Assembly: GCF_037038585.1 (NCBI RefSeq)
Contig: NC_092526.1
Coordinates: forward strand, 4,984,001-5,048,000
From: Patagioenas fasciata
Lineage: Eukaryota > Chordata > Aves > Columbiformes > Columbidae
DNA: 64,000 bases
Reading direction: 5' to 3'
Shown: one piece after another, positions 36,401-49,200 of the stretch
Position numbering within the stretch: position 1 is the first letter of the stretch
How the letters are laid out: the number at the start of each line of letters is the position of its first letter
Translations under genes and position numbers: made by a program
Notes under the pieces: model-generated
The model's input: the letters and a program-made list of their open reading frames with translations, nothing else
The model's database searches: none
Told to the model about the DNA's origin: nothing

Positions 36401-39200
36401 ACAGATTTTCTACCCAAAAAAAGCAACTAAATAGCTGAAGTTGCTGCAAGGGAACTTGCCCACGCGTATTTAACCTCAAGTCCCTGTGTGCTTTTGTTAA
36501 CATTAAAAGTTTGTGGTATGAAGCAGTGGAGCGAAGATGCATGAGGAGGGATCACTATAGAACGAGGTCGTATGCTGAAATTTTGGGTTCTTCAGAGTAT
36601 CTGAAAGGGAGAGTCTTCTGAAAGAGAGTCTTCAGTTACTGTGCCCAAACACATCACCCACTGTTATGATCCTGGTTATATACATCTATGTAAATACACA
36701 CATATTTTTTTTTATATATATATAAAATAGCAATATATGAGCAAGCTTGGCTGCTTCAGGAGATTCAGCTGTAGCAGCAAGGAATTGCTGCTGCCTCCAG
36801 AAAGTCAGGTGAAGCACTTGAAACTCGTTTAATTTCTCCACACTATTAGGTAGTTCTCTGATTAGTCTCAGGAGAAAATAAACTTCAGTGACCATATAAC
36901 ACTGTCAGTTTGCTTTCCCTATAGAACAGCTCAGCTGCACGGTTCATAGCATCGTGGTGATACGACATCTCCCTGCACCCTCCATACCACAACTGTTAAT
37001 TATAACTTAAGTTTCAGACATTCTGATTCATAGGTTTAAAGCTTAAAAATATGGATTCAACAAAAAAAAATTTAGCTATCCAGAACAGATTTTTTAATAG
37101 GACTGAAAATTTTCAATTAGCTTTGAATCAGTCTTTGGATTTGGTACAGTGTCCTGAAATAGTCAGGATAAGAAGCAGAAAAAGTAACTTATTAAAAAGT
37201 GGACTTTTATACAGTAGTCTGACTTGAAAAGAAAGTACCAGAGGTCATAACAGGCATTTTCTTATGAGATATCCAGATGAATTTTTCATGCCAGAGAAGA
37301 TTAGGTGAATGTTGGTATTTTATTCTTCTGAGTCAGGAGCCTACTCCAGAGATCTGCACTTGGTACTTTCAGATTTTGGCCCTAGGACAGAACTCATTTA
37401 TTCAATGAACTGGAAGACAAAATAGCATAGGACAATGGGATGCTGAAAGATCAGAACTAAATCCTATCAGCAAAGGTATGTAAGGATGTTTTTCTTCTAC
37501 TGAAACTATTAATTTTGAATATTCTCAGTCCATTATAATAATTAAGAAGTATTAAAGATTTCTCTTCTAGAAAACTGGAATGCCTTTATTATGTAGTGCA
37601 CCATGAAAATTGCAGTTCATCTGCAAGTTCATAACGCACAAAGTAATGTCAACAGGTGAAGGAGTATCAATGCTGTGACAAACTCTCGTTTATGACTAGA
37701 CGTGGACAACGATGGGAATTAGAGATGGTCCATCCATTACTCTGGAAAAGAATGAAGAGCAAGAAATTGTCCCTTGTTTTCTGTCATCTGTTCATTCTCC
37801 GCCTTCCACCTAAAAAGTTCCACCAGGAGCCCAGAGGACAGTCTCCCTGCAAGGCCTTGCAAGCGAGGATGGTGCTCAGTCTAGCAGGTCTACAGAAAAT
37901 GAGGCCAGAACTAAAGCCTACCAAATGCAATAGAAAAGTCCCATTCATTTAAATGAGAATTGGATTGTTCTCTTGGCAACCGATGTGTCAGACACTCGGC
38001 CGAAAACCCACTGGCAAAGTCAAGCAGGATGACTGTGCTTCACGGCCACGCTTCTCTCAGGTAGCTCTGAAGGACAACAGCTTCTGACCAGACCAGTTCC
38101 CATGGCATTGGAGGTGACAGTACACGCCTGAGCATCAAATATGAAAGTCTGATACCTCGGAGGTTGTAAAGTAAAACCCATCACGGCTGCAACATTGCAA
38201 CTCTGCTTTTGAGACAGAATAAGTATATCCATATATAGACAACAACACTTCTATTTCTTTCACTGTTAGGAGATGGTAGATGACCATCTCTCTTTGACAC
38301 AAAAGATCAAATGCACACCTCTGGTTTGCTCCCAATAATGAAGTATCTGCTCTATCGAAAGTAGTAATGCAAAATCACTTAATTAACATCTGGACCAAGT
38401 ATAATCTGTGGAAAGTATTTCTGACAGATGGTTTTCATTCTCTTTGCAAAGCCCAATGCTTTCAGCTGTCTTTTACAGTTCATACCTTACCGGGCACAAA
38501 ATCATTGAGATTTCATTCAATTAGTCCTCGTTGGCTCTTTTAAGATACTTGGTAGGACTCTAAACCATATATATGTGTCTCCCACACATGCAAATGATTC
38601 ATAGGCTTTGACAAAAATGTCTTCTATAAATGCAAACATTTGTGTTCTATCACTATATTTTGTTTTTACACAATGAATGGAAAATTTAAAATATAGCAGA
38701 GAATACCATTAGAATGTGCTCAGTTGTGTGATCATTTGGCAAAATGGACAAATGTCTCCTAAAGAGTACGTTGAGGTTCTCCAAACAAATTTTACTGGTA
38801 ACATAAGGCAGGTTGGAGTAAATTCCAGCCATGAAACTCTAGTTCATTAATTTCCTACACCAACTGTCTCTTGTTAATTCCACTCACATAATAAACAGCC
38901 TAATAAAAATATACTTTCCATCTCAGTCTACATCTGAGAATGTTTATAGATGCTGCGTAATACTGACAGAGATTTGGTCATTTTTTTTGTGTGTTAACAG
39001 AAATTTGAAAGAAGGGTTATACTTGTATCAAAATAAAGGAATGATTCTGTACTTCATGATACTAAGGTGATGTAATTTGTCTACTGCTGTTTCTGCCAAC
39101 TGGTGACCAGACACTAGAGCTGACTTAACCAGTAAGCAGAGTCTACCATCTGGTGGCTGGAGTTGCTGACTGTACATCCTACACATTCCTGCATCCAGAT
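33496..39200. other. Gene-free AT-rich DNA
   Basis: Unique-looking sequence with a short T-run plus (TA)n at about 36705-36724. Open frames include 34880-35290 (plus, 136 codons), which contains an 11-bp inverted repeat (AGACTAAAAGT at 35135-35145, its complement at 35176-35186), and 37656-37952 (plus, 98 codons). Neither resembles a protein family I know. 37990-38340 is somewhat GC-richer with overlapping minus-strand frames. Confidence 0.45.
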
Positions 39201-39389
39201 TCAAATGGGACCTCTGTTGCTGGTTGACAACAGTTTTCTCCACCGATGGGAGCAATGATGCACCTTCAGTTTGATAATCTTGTCTCCCTTGAATATTTTT
39301 TTTATAGTGTAATTCACATCTACCTCTGAAGCAGCTTTTCCAAAAGCCTGGATGAGTTTCTTGATCCTTATTTGGCCACTCTTTTCCAT
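39201..39389 (-). mobile_element. Possible non-LTR retrotransposon C-terminal relic, weak
   Basis: The 62-codon minus-strand frame contains RIKKLIQAFGKAASEV, then N..IKK, then KIIKLKVHH. This resembles, without gaps over about 24 residues, the segment after the RT domain of many APE-type LINEs (RI.KA..AFG.L...V..N..I...TK..VY.AVV). A longer minus-strand frame of 134 codons (39028-39432) in another register overlaps it. The likeness is moderate and the expected downstream 'LLYG.E.W' block is absent, so this may be chance. A clear RT relic lies 0.8 kb away on the opposite strand. Confidence 0.25.
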
Positions 39390-40193
39390 TGACTCTGATT
39401 AATACATTTGTGCATAGAAATAGCCCTGTCATAGTATTTGATGTTAACTGATCAACTAATTAAATTTTATGAAATCTTAATATCAGCCTAATCTGACAAC
39501 TCCCAGGCTCTTTTCCTTGCCGTTCACTATCTCTGCTTTACAAAGACTCATTTCCAGAATCTAATACTTCATGACAGGATTGACACTGAAATCAGTGAAT
39601 AATTTTGAATGAATCACCGCTCATGTTGTGCAGTAAATACAGCAATATTGTATATTAAACACACACATAGCCAAATGACCAGACATATTTATGTATATCA
39701 TTGACGTACCAAGGGATAATCAAAATAAAAACCAATAAAACAAACTTGTTCTTACTGATTAATCAATCCTTATTTTTACTTCACATTCCTCGAATCATGC
39801 AGTGATTGGCAGGGATTGTGTGGCATGAGTCAGCGTAAGAACTAAGATTTCATTTATCTTTTAAGAGATGCTTAATACAAGAACAACAGAAAGCTGAAAC
39901 TATCTTCACATTAAGGTGGAGGTCTGAAATGTCTGCAAATAATTTAAACCGTATTAATGTGTTATAATGTTGACAGTGACAAGATAGGAATGACTGAAAC
40001 AATCTAAACACTGAAGCAGTAAAGTGGCTTTTAAGTACCTAAACAAAAGATCACTGCCAACCAAGAGACATCCAAAAAGCAGAAAAATGTGTGATGTTCA
40101 TAAAAGATATAAAGGATGACTTCATCACAAGTTGCTATTGTGCCTCTCAATGCATGGGTTAGCATTTTGCATATTCTCTTTTCTCTGCAATGA
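39390..40193. other. AT-rich spacer beside RT relic
   Basis: No recognisable endonuclease or RT segment could be seen here, and there is no gene. It may contain decayed parts of the neighbouring LINE. Confidence 0.4.
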
Positions 40194-40637
40194 CTGCACC
40201 CGATTAGTCTCTTCAACACACATTCTAACAATAGGAAATGCTATCCACAAAATGGGTTATTTCACACAATAAAAGAAAATCTTACTGAACCATCTTCTGA
40301 AAATGATGTACAAAAGGCTATTAAACAACATGCATCTGGCAAGTCAAATGGTTCAGATGGCATACAAATAAATCCACATACTATTGCTGATTTCCAACTA
40401 TTAAGACATCTGCTGAAAATCCTCCAGTTAATAGGAGCACAAAATAGCTTCTCCCAGACTTGCCGATTTCCCTTATCTATCATGTAACCGTAGAAGGAGA
40501 GGGGATCAATCACCACGTGTAACAACCAACTTGGTAGCTCTTTCCCAGCCACAGTGGGCAAAGGCGTCGTTCATGGGGTGCTGCTCATCGCTACTTATTT
40601 TTCCCCAGTTCGTGTCCTGTCACTTTCTGGGATCAAA
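40194..40637 (+). mobile_element. Degenerate non-LTR retrotransposon reverse transcriptase
   Basis: One plus-strand frame stays open for 97 codons (40194-40484), meets TAA and TAG at 40485 and 40491, then stays open for 48 more (40494-40637). It lacks an early ATG, so it does not look like a normal gene start. In order it contains LTEPSSENDVQKAIKQ followed by SGKSNGSDGI, the start of the RT domain in LINEs ('EPPS..EV.KAIK...GKApGpDGI'). After about 40 residues it has KERGS..TCNN, S..ATVGKGVVHGVLL, matching the 'KKGDRS.C.NYRGISLLS..GK.f.rVLL' block. Motif order, spacing and single frame make the homology convincing. The usual RG of NYRGIS is lost, and the catalytic FADD block is not found. The two stops mean it is dead. 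The clade (RTE-, L2- or Jockey-like) is left open; it does not read like bird CR1. Confidence 0.75.
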
Positions 40638-42994
40638 TAAGCAAGAACAGAAAAGAAACCCACTGTAAACCCAAGAGGCAAATAATCTTACACGACTTTA
40701 ACTAGATGGAGTTCTGCTTAGGTCAGCTGTAAAAAACCAAAAGCAAAAGACAGGAACACGCGAGTACACAAGTGGAAGAGCAGAAATCCCTCGGCATCAA
40801 TGCCAGATCCTACTGCCTTAAGATTCATATCATCATTCCATGGTTAATGCCTTACTATGATATTTTGACAAGGAGAGGATCTAGACACCGAGGTGTAATG
40901 AAACTGATTAAAGCAATAACAAAGTCTTACAAAACAGCATGCAGAAACTACAACTGAAATCTACTGTCATACACTAAGTAAGAGTCATTTAAGGACACAG
41001 ACATTAGCATTAAAATACTATTCATGCAAATACAGCCAAAAAAACAAAAAGCTTCCCTCAATACAGGTGCCTGTCCTAACTCTACCTGTTTTCTGCAGAC
41101 CTTAATTATAGTTCTGGTGGTAGGAAGGATTATCTTAAACTCCACTTCAATATTAGTATCTTAGTTCACAGAGGGATATAGTATTTAGAATAAATTTTGT
41201 CCTATAGAAAGGAAACTGCATGATAGACATTCTACCTCCTCTATCTGACAAGCTGTGGAAGATCACTACAAACAGATAATGTAACTTGTTTTTTTAAAAG
41301 CCATACAAGCAATACACAGCACTGAGTCTGAGATTTTAGGTTCTGCATACACAGAAGAGTTTTTACACTCTTATAACGAAAGAGAATTTTAGACACTATA
41401 TGGCATTTGTACTGAGAGTTATACCTGTAAATCTATTTAAGTATAAAATTACTGTCTCTAATTGGTGGAGTTACATGATCACAGAGTCTGTGTTTACACC
41501 AGGTACCAGGTAGCTTGATTTTAACAAATTTTCTGAAGAACAAGAACTTAATGTGACACAGCAGACAAAGCCATCATGGACCACTTATATTCCCTTGCAC
41601 AATCTCATTGGAATAGCTTGTAAATCTGAACAGTATTTCTCCAGGATTGTTTAACGTTCCCTGACTTACCTACCACAACATATATTTATATTCCTGGTGA
41701 AAGCTATAAAGCAGGTGTGGGCATAAACACAAAAAATATTGGGATACATTCTACTTCTTCTCCTCAGGGACCACGAAAAGCAAAGACAACTCTGGTCAGC
41801 TTGGGTTGGCAGCAAAAGACACCACCACTCCAGAGCCTCCAGGTGTTCAGGAATCACAATAAAAATCCATATATTTGAGCCCACCAGGATCACTAGAAAC
41901 TCTTGCTGCCTGAAATCCCTGAAGAGAGCACAACTAAGCAAAGACAACTAACGATGATCGATTTTCAGTTTTCCCTATGAACTCTATTATTTTTATTAGG
42001 CTTATCATGATGATGGTATTTTTGAGGCTGTGTGATTTGTATCACAGATTGCAATAGATTATCTGACAAGATAGCTGAACATTATAAAAAAGGAGGGAGG
42101 AGTATATATCTAAAGGTGGGGAAAAGACAGAAGGAAAGAAACCAAGAATCAAAAGCAGAGAGAACAAAGGAAAGAGATTCACGAGTCATTTATATCTTAC
42201 AGCAGAGCAATAAAATATCATTACCATCAATAAGCTCCTGATAAAGCAACTGGAGATGAATTAAGGAAGGTTCAAAGCAAGATGAGCAAAGGACTTAAGA
42301 TTAATTTTGTGTTTTAAGACTTAACAGTGATGAGAAAGACAGAGTATAAAGAGTTCCTGGTAGTACCAGTGCTGCTTTGTAGTTTGTGGTAAGACACACG
42401 TGCGTCCAGGCTACCTCTACCCTTTCTCTCACATATTGAGCATCTTTTCTCATCCTATGGCTTCGAGCAACCTTGCTTATCCCCTCATTCCCATGCCAGA
42501 TTTGTTTTTTCCGCCATTATCATAAAGTTGTTAGTACTGCAGACTTGACTTGGCCTCCACGGCAGCGCAGAGCTGGGACAGAGGATGAGGGCAGGATTGT
42601 GTCTTTTATCTCAAGAGTAAAAGAGCACAAGAGAAGAGCAGTGATAGAATAGCTTCTCTCCTCCCTTTCCCCCCTTTCCCATATGAACGTGATAACTCAT
42701 TATGACAGAAGTGTAATAAACTTCTAAAAAGGCAACCACAAAACGTATTTTTTTCTTCTTACAGGCAAAGATACATTTAAAAAAAAATAACAAAAAAAAA
42801 AAAAGAGCTCACACATTCAATGACATAGGATTAAATTATCCACTGCCAGCTTTTGGAGTAATATTTAAACATTATATCCTCAGTTCTAAACTGCTATATC
42901 TGATTTATAGAGAGATACAGCAAAAACTCAAAGTGTAATACCACTGCAACATCTTTACATTGCAGCAGGGCTATAATTTAAATTAAAAAAAAAG
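40638..42994. other. Gene-free AT-rich DNA
   Basis: No further RT block is convincing downstream of the relic, although the first few hundred bases may be its decayed continuation. Poly-A runs lie at about 42779-42804. Paired frames at 41666-41951 on both strands are shadows of each other with no recognised domain. Confidence 0.45.
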
Positions 42995-43259
42995 ATGCTT
43001 TCTTTTTCTTAATCTGTCTCTACACTGCACCGCCTCCAAGCTTACTCCTTAGAAGAAACTTCTTGCCCTCTTCCTTTGGTTTTTGGTGAGCAGCCCCATG
43101 CTTCTCACAGTCTACTACTGATTCAACTACAAGGACCAGGACTTACACCAGGAACTTCACAACTCGGTGGGTAATGGACAGAGGCACCAGCTCGTTGATG
43201 TGCTGGGGCTGGAGGGTGCCCCCCATGCAACCCCGCTGCTTCCACTTCTTCAGGCAAGG
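42995..43259 (-). pseudogene. Possible gene or retrocopy fragment, unidentified
   Basis: On the minus strand, a single frame is open for 38 codons (43259-43146), has TAA at 43143-43145, and is open again for 40 codons to TAG at 43020-43022. The first stretch includes CLKKWKQRGCMGGTLQPQ, then HINELVPLSITHRVVKFLV; the second includes AAHQKPKEEGKKFLLRSKLG. After the TAG come lysine-rich codons and A-rich sequence. The block is clearly GC-richer than its flanks, the boundary near 43260 is abrupt, and codon choice in the first half looks coding-like. This suggests a 5'-truncated processed pseudogene or an old exon. I cannot name the parent protein. It may also be a chance GC-rich island. On the plus strand the block ends in a possible donor, CAAG|GTTAAG. 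Confidence 0.3.
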
Positions 43260-46200
43260 TTAAGTACATGTAAATTAAAACTGCAAGCTATTTTTGTATA
43301 ATGTTGGTATTACTAATTTGTTAACTATGACAATTTCACACAGAAACCCTTTTGTTGGAAACTGAGTTTCTCATGTAATAATTAGCTGTGGAATATTACC
43401 CCAAACAGGTGTCTGTAGCCTGTCAAAGTCAGAACAGGTGATTTAGAATTAGCGTATTAAAAGAACTGTGAATTAGCGAAGCAAAAACGTGTTAATTTCT
43501 TGTTCCATCTGTTAATATGAATTCACTGCCAAATATTTTACTTTGTAGAACTGTGGTGGGATTGGCAAGAACATACACTATAAAAAAAAAAAAAGTTTAA
43601 AGGCCTGAATGTTTAAAAATCATGACATACGTTACTGCAAAAATAACTTCTACATTTCAGCAAGGTTTTTTCTTTTGTATCTTTTAAAACTTCACAGTGA
43701 AGAATACCATATAATCCATAAAATTAAGCTGAAAGCTCTCACAAATAAACTTTAGGGCTTTCAAAACCAAGTCGGAACACAGTGTCACAAGTAAATGCAA
43801 GAAAATATGAATTGGCTTAAACAAGAACTACAATCAATGTCTTTATTCTGTTCTTATATTTGAGACACAAAGTATACAAATACTCAATAGATTTAAGAAG
43901 TCAAATTGTAAACATAATACTGGTATCTACTGGAAAAAGCTCTGTCCTATCTGTACAGTGGCACAACGTGCTGTTCCTGCAGGTCTTTTGTGACAAGACG
44001 CATGTTAGGAGCTTTTTCTGTAAACAAAGGCAAAATACCCAGAAACTACACAACTTACACATCTGATTCTGCACAATTTTATTTATAGCAATGTGAATGA
44101 CATGTCTTTTTATCATTATCCCCACCTTCATGTTCCTTCATCTTCTAACTAGATGCTGCCATACTCCCGAGCTAAAGGAGAGGCTGGAATATGGAAGCAT
44201 AAATGTCCACTTCCTAATATCTGCGACTGATGATTGCAATGTACTTTCTAGTGTGAGATTTTCTCTAGTTTTGGGAGCTTTGCAGAGAAGTGCCCAACTA
44301 TGTGCTTGGTCCCTGCTGTGCCTTGCTGCTTCTCTTACCCTGTGCCCTATGCCCGTTGGAGTTTGGTCACCTTGCCAAGGATTCAAGAAAGACAGAGCAC
44401 TAAGTACACGTACAACCACTAAGACTGCAAAGAGACTACGGCATCAACAAAACACAAACTACATCAGCTGTTTCAACAGCTCATTCATTCTATCAGTCAC
44501 CAGTTGCCCTACCCTGGAGAACATCGTGCATGAGTTTGGTAACAGGCACAAGCAGCGAGGTTGCATCTCCAGCCCATATTTATATGATGTGCAAGTGTTT
44601 GAATCCAATAATTTGCTCTCAGCCCTTTTTTTCCTGGAAGGTGACAAGGTGTAGAAGCTCAGAGAAATATCACACATGTGAAGCAGATGAAGGAGAAAGT
44701 CAAAGATGTGGAAATATGTAGAAACCTGTCAATGATCTACGTCGTGGTGCATTTCTCACTAAAAATACAGTTATAAAGCTAACCCTGATAGCATCTGAGT
44801 CTCTGTTGTGCTGAGTTTTTCCGAGGTTCCAATTTACATTCCAGTTTTTTTAGAAGATAAATATTCAATAATTTGCTTGCCCAGTCCATCCATTCATCAC
44901 ACAACATTGATACAACAAATGAAGAGTAGATGTTTCTCTCAAGCTTGCACGCTACTGTGATGCACCGGGACACCACCCTGGCCCCAGGCGGGTTGTTACT
45001 TCGGCATATTTCAACAAATTCCATCTTCCAGCATGAGGAAATCACAGAAAAACCCATATTGCCACTTGGATTGCAGGAGAGGGAAAAGATGCGCACCCAA
45101 TTACCGCAAGCATTTCAAGCACAGCTTAGAGATACGCAGCAGGTTCTTAACTGCAAATGATATGATAGGTAGTTTCTCCTCCCTAGTTTTCTGCCACATC
45201 CAAGAGATTAATACTTACATGAATCATCTGTAATGACTAGCATAATTTAGGCAAGTGAATGAGATTTTCTGCATTATTTATATTATGAACTCACAAGAAT
45301 ATGAATGGTGGCTTATGTAAATTCAAACCGTGTTTACAGTAGCAAAGTGCAGGGAAAGACTGGCAAGGGTTAAGCTGATATTTCCAGAGTTGGAGCTCTT
45401 TGTATCAACACTCTATTGCTTATTGCTTTAGCGCTGAGTGATGTGAGTTACAGCCTATGAACTACATATGGGAAACTTTTATTGTTTTCCACATTTGAAT
45501 GGAAAAATAATTATGTTGCTCACATCTTTCACATACTTAAAGTAAATGCATCAAATTCTTTCTCGGGGTGTGGGTCTGAATTCTTATATTTAAAAAAACA
45601 AAGGCTGCCAAAGTTCTAACCTTCGTGTAATAAAGATTGTTTGTCTTTTTTTTTTTTTAATGCTTGATAATTCAACCTAAATGTCAGCTTAGGCTTTAAA
45701 ATAGCACACATCTATTTGCTCATAATATTTAAGAAATACAATGTCATTATGCTGTTATCAGTGGTAAAACATGTCTAATCTTGATATAGCATCACCTTTA
45801 ACAAATGCTTGTGGGAAAAAACTAGCGAATGCATAAAACATTTTATGTAGTTTTAAAATATACAATACATTAAAGTTTTAGTTGACTTATCTGAAAAGAC
45901 ATATTTTTGGCACATAAATAAAAAAAGGCAAGGGAAGAACTTGTCAGAAGGCAAATAAAGTATGTAAATTAAATCAAAGGTAAGGCAGCTACACTTTTTG
46001 TATAAATAACTGTGTTAACAGATTTTTATGCATATTACAATATATTCAGATGTATTACTTCTGCAAAAACAAATTCATTGCTTCTCTCCAAAAAATGGAT
46101 TAAAACAATTTATTTTATAAAATTTGGATGGATAGGATAAGAAATGTAATAGCTATCTATGGAAAATAAATATAAAAATTATTCAAGCTCCATCTACTTT

Positions 46201-49200
46201 ATGTTAGTAATGAGATGCACTTCATTCAAATTCCTTTCAATTGAAACAGTGCTGAGGAAGCAAGAACATGATTTTGTAGGAAATGATTTCTAATCTTCAT
46301 GATAACACACCAATATAATACAATTATTTACAATTGACTAAGAGTTAATTCCAATAGTATAACATCTTTCTTGCAAAAATGTCAGCTTTTATTGATGAAA
46401 CAAACTAAGAATAAAACATTTTTACTTGTAGTCTAACTGTGCTGTTTTTCATTCTGTTAACCAAAACAACACAGCAATACTGTAAACAAAAAAATAGCAT
46501 CAAACTGGCTGTGTTTGTATGATTTTATCAAGAATCATAAGCGGGAGAGTGAAGTGCTTTGGGATTCTTAAAACATTAACAATAGTCTGAGAAAAACAAT
46601 GATTTTTTTGTTTTGTTTATTTGGGAGGGGATTTATTTTTCAAAATAATGAACATGAATTCAGTCAGAAGGCATCATCACTGTTAATAAGCAGAGTTCAG
46701 GTATCCTTATAAAAATAACTGCAACCATGCTGCAAATTTCATATTTCTAAATGCCTAACTGTAGAGATTCTTTTTTTTATATATTAATGGAAATGACACT
46801 TAAATAGTTAACATTCAGCCTTCTTTCTGTATACTGAATTTGTGATGTACATGACAGGACTGTTTTCACCGAAGTCTGAATATTATTTTACTCTCAGCAA
46901 TTCTCTTGCCTTGGAACACTTCACCAGTAATGTATCTCAATCTTCCTACAAAGAAGGAAATATGGTTTATTTGCTTCTCTGTATCATAATCTGGGGGTGT
47001 TACTCAACATTGCCAAGGATGCTTTATCAAAAATCAAATATTCTTTTGGCAGCTACACAGGTATTTGTGTGGCATTTTGAACTCCTTTGTCATCGTTTTC
47101 CTCTATGCATCCTCTGAGGTTCACTAAGCAGAGGCACAATCACCCAAACCCATCCCTCAACACTGAGCTCTTGCTTTGCTCCTACCATACACCTTAAATG
47201 AGGATTCACCGAGGCAATCTGAAAGGAAAATAAATCAGAAGAGAAAAAACCCAGACTGTTCTGGTGCAAAGGACCACAGAAACCACGAGCATTTACAAGA
47301 CATGGTCCAGGTTTGAAGGCCGTTGATGAATACTTCTCCACTGCAAAGTCTGGAATTTTTTTCCCTTTCCAGATCTGCAGCTGTTTGAAAAGATAAAATT
47401 ATTTTAACTCTTTTCTTGTGGCAAGGCAAGTAAAATAGAAAAAGACATAGCGGTGTGCCAAGACACAAAACAACAAGTAACTGAAGTTTGTAATAAAAGC
47501 AGCTGCATCGTCCAGTTCACATGAGGTTATTCTGCTGAAGTCCTTCCACTAATATTTAAAAACACGGGCAAATATGCCCTTATAAACCAAATACAGCAAC
47601 TCTGCCTAATCTCTTCACATGGGCTAGCCCAACAAGTTCAAACGCTAACACAATAAAAGGAAACAGGTGGCTGAGAGAAATATCTTATATCCTTTAAAAC
47701 AGCTGCCTTACAAGAAATTCAGTTGAGGTATCCCGAACAAACTGCCTTTTCATCAAAGAATACTTACACAAGAGATTCACATTATACCTATTTAGAACAT
47801 TTCTTGTATTGTACTTTCTCCCACCAACTGGTTCCCTTTGATTGGCACAATTTTGGCAGATAATAATATTTGTATTTTTAAAAACGGTATTTAATTTGTT
47901 TACAACAGGTGCTTACTTTCCATTTGCACAGAAGAGCCGTTGTTCCCAAAGGCCCAGGGATACGACTGTAAGTCTCATGTTACTGGTTTTCTCCTGAGAG
48001 AGCACAACGACCATTAACATGCCCAAAAGAAACAGCAGGCACGAACAAATTGACCTCCCAAGTTTCAGCAATTCGAACTATTTGAAGTGCAGGACGCAGA
48101 TATACTGTAGAAGGTTGGACTGTGTGAGAAAGGAGATATACAGGTGATGAGTGATGGGAAATACCACTCGGAGAAGGAGAAAAAGGTTTTACCACACAAA
48201 TCATGTATTACCACTTTACTGTGCTATTATAATGTTGGAATCATTTAGAGCAGAACAGAAATTGTTACGCAGGTATTTCCAACTGTTTCATTTGAAAGCT
48301 GAAATCTTTGTTATGAAGTAAAACAACCATTCCTCTTAAACACCACTAAATATCCATAACGTCGTGATCTCACTCAAATAGTTACTCATAATATTAACCG
48401 TAAAACAACATGGATTTCAAAACAACAACTCTGCAACAGCCCCAGCCTAGAGCTTGAAATATTAAGTATCTCTAGTGTTTTACTTTGGTCCTGAAACACT
48501 CATACTAATCTAAATCTGCCCTGGAAAGCATGAAGAATTATATTTTAGATATGGATAGATGTTTCAGACATGCATCTTTGCATAAAGAACTCTCAACTCT
48601 GATATTATCAATAAAATATTTTCATTTTCTATTAAATACAAGAATATATGTGAAATATATAAACATAAATCTAAATATATTTCCTCATGAATCTTCACAT
48701 GCCTCAATGTTTAATATATGAGAGGAAACCCGTTTAAAGAGTTTCAAATCCAAAACTCATTATTGAATCCATTAGGATTTCAGAAAAGTTGTGAGAGGTA
48801 ATGGCAGGAGATGGGTGCTTTTAGCAGAATTGCTCTCTCAAAGAGGTACAGCAGCACATGGAAAGGCACATGGAGAGGTGCTGTGTAGGTAACTAAGGAT
48901 GGAAGGTGAACAAGGGCGGACGGGTCTCAAAGAAGGATGTCAGAGCACTCTGTCTTCTGAGTCATTAAAGGCACTGTACTTGTCATTGCTATGATCTCCA
49001 TCCTACCCTCACTACAGCTGCTGTGATTGATGAAAAGTCTCTTATTATCTGTCCTCCGGGAAAGAGGAAGGTGGACAATAGACTAAATAGAGATTCTTGG
49101 CAACACAGAAGTTATCGACTGACAGTCCTAAAAACTAGCAACATATCTGTTCAATCCGGGCTGTATACACATCAGGAAAAATATTACAAATGGAGCTGAA

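Noticed and set aside
37656..38335. GC-richer stretch with a 98-codon plus frame and overlapping minus-strand frames
   Set aside because: I checked the translations for LINE endonuclease/RT or zinc-finger motifs and found none; left as unassigned non-coding DNA.
39661..39780. Possible microsatellite or (AC)n near 39661
   Set aside because: It has only about three ACAC units and is not a true tract.
40262..40561. 99-codon minus-strand frame
   Set aside because: It is the antisense shadow of the plus-strand reverse-transcriptase relic, which has the recognisable motifs.
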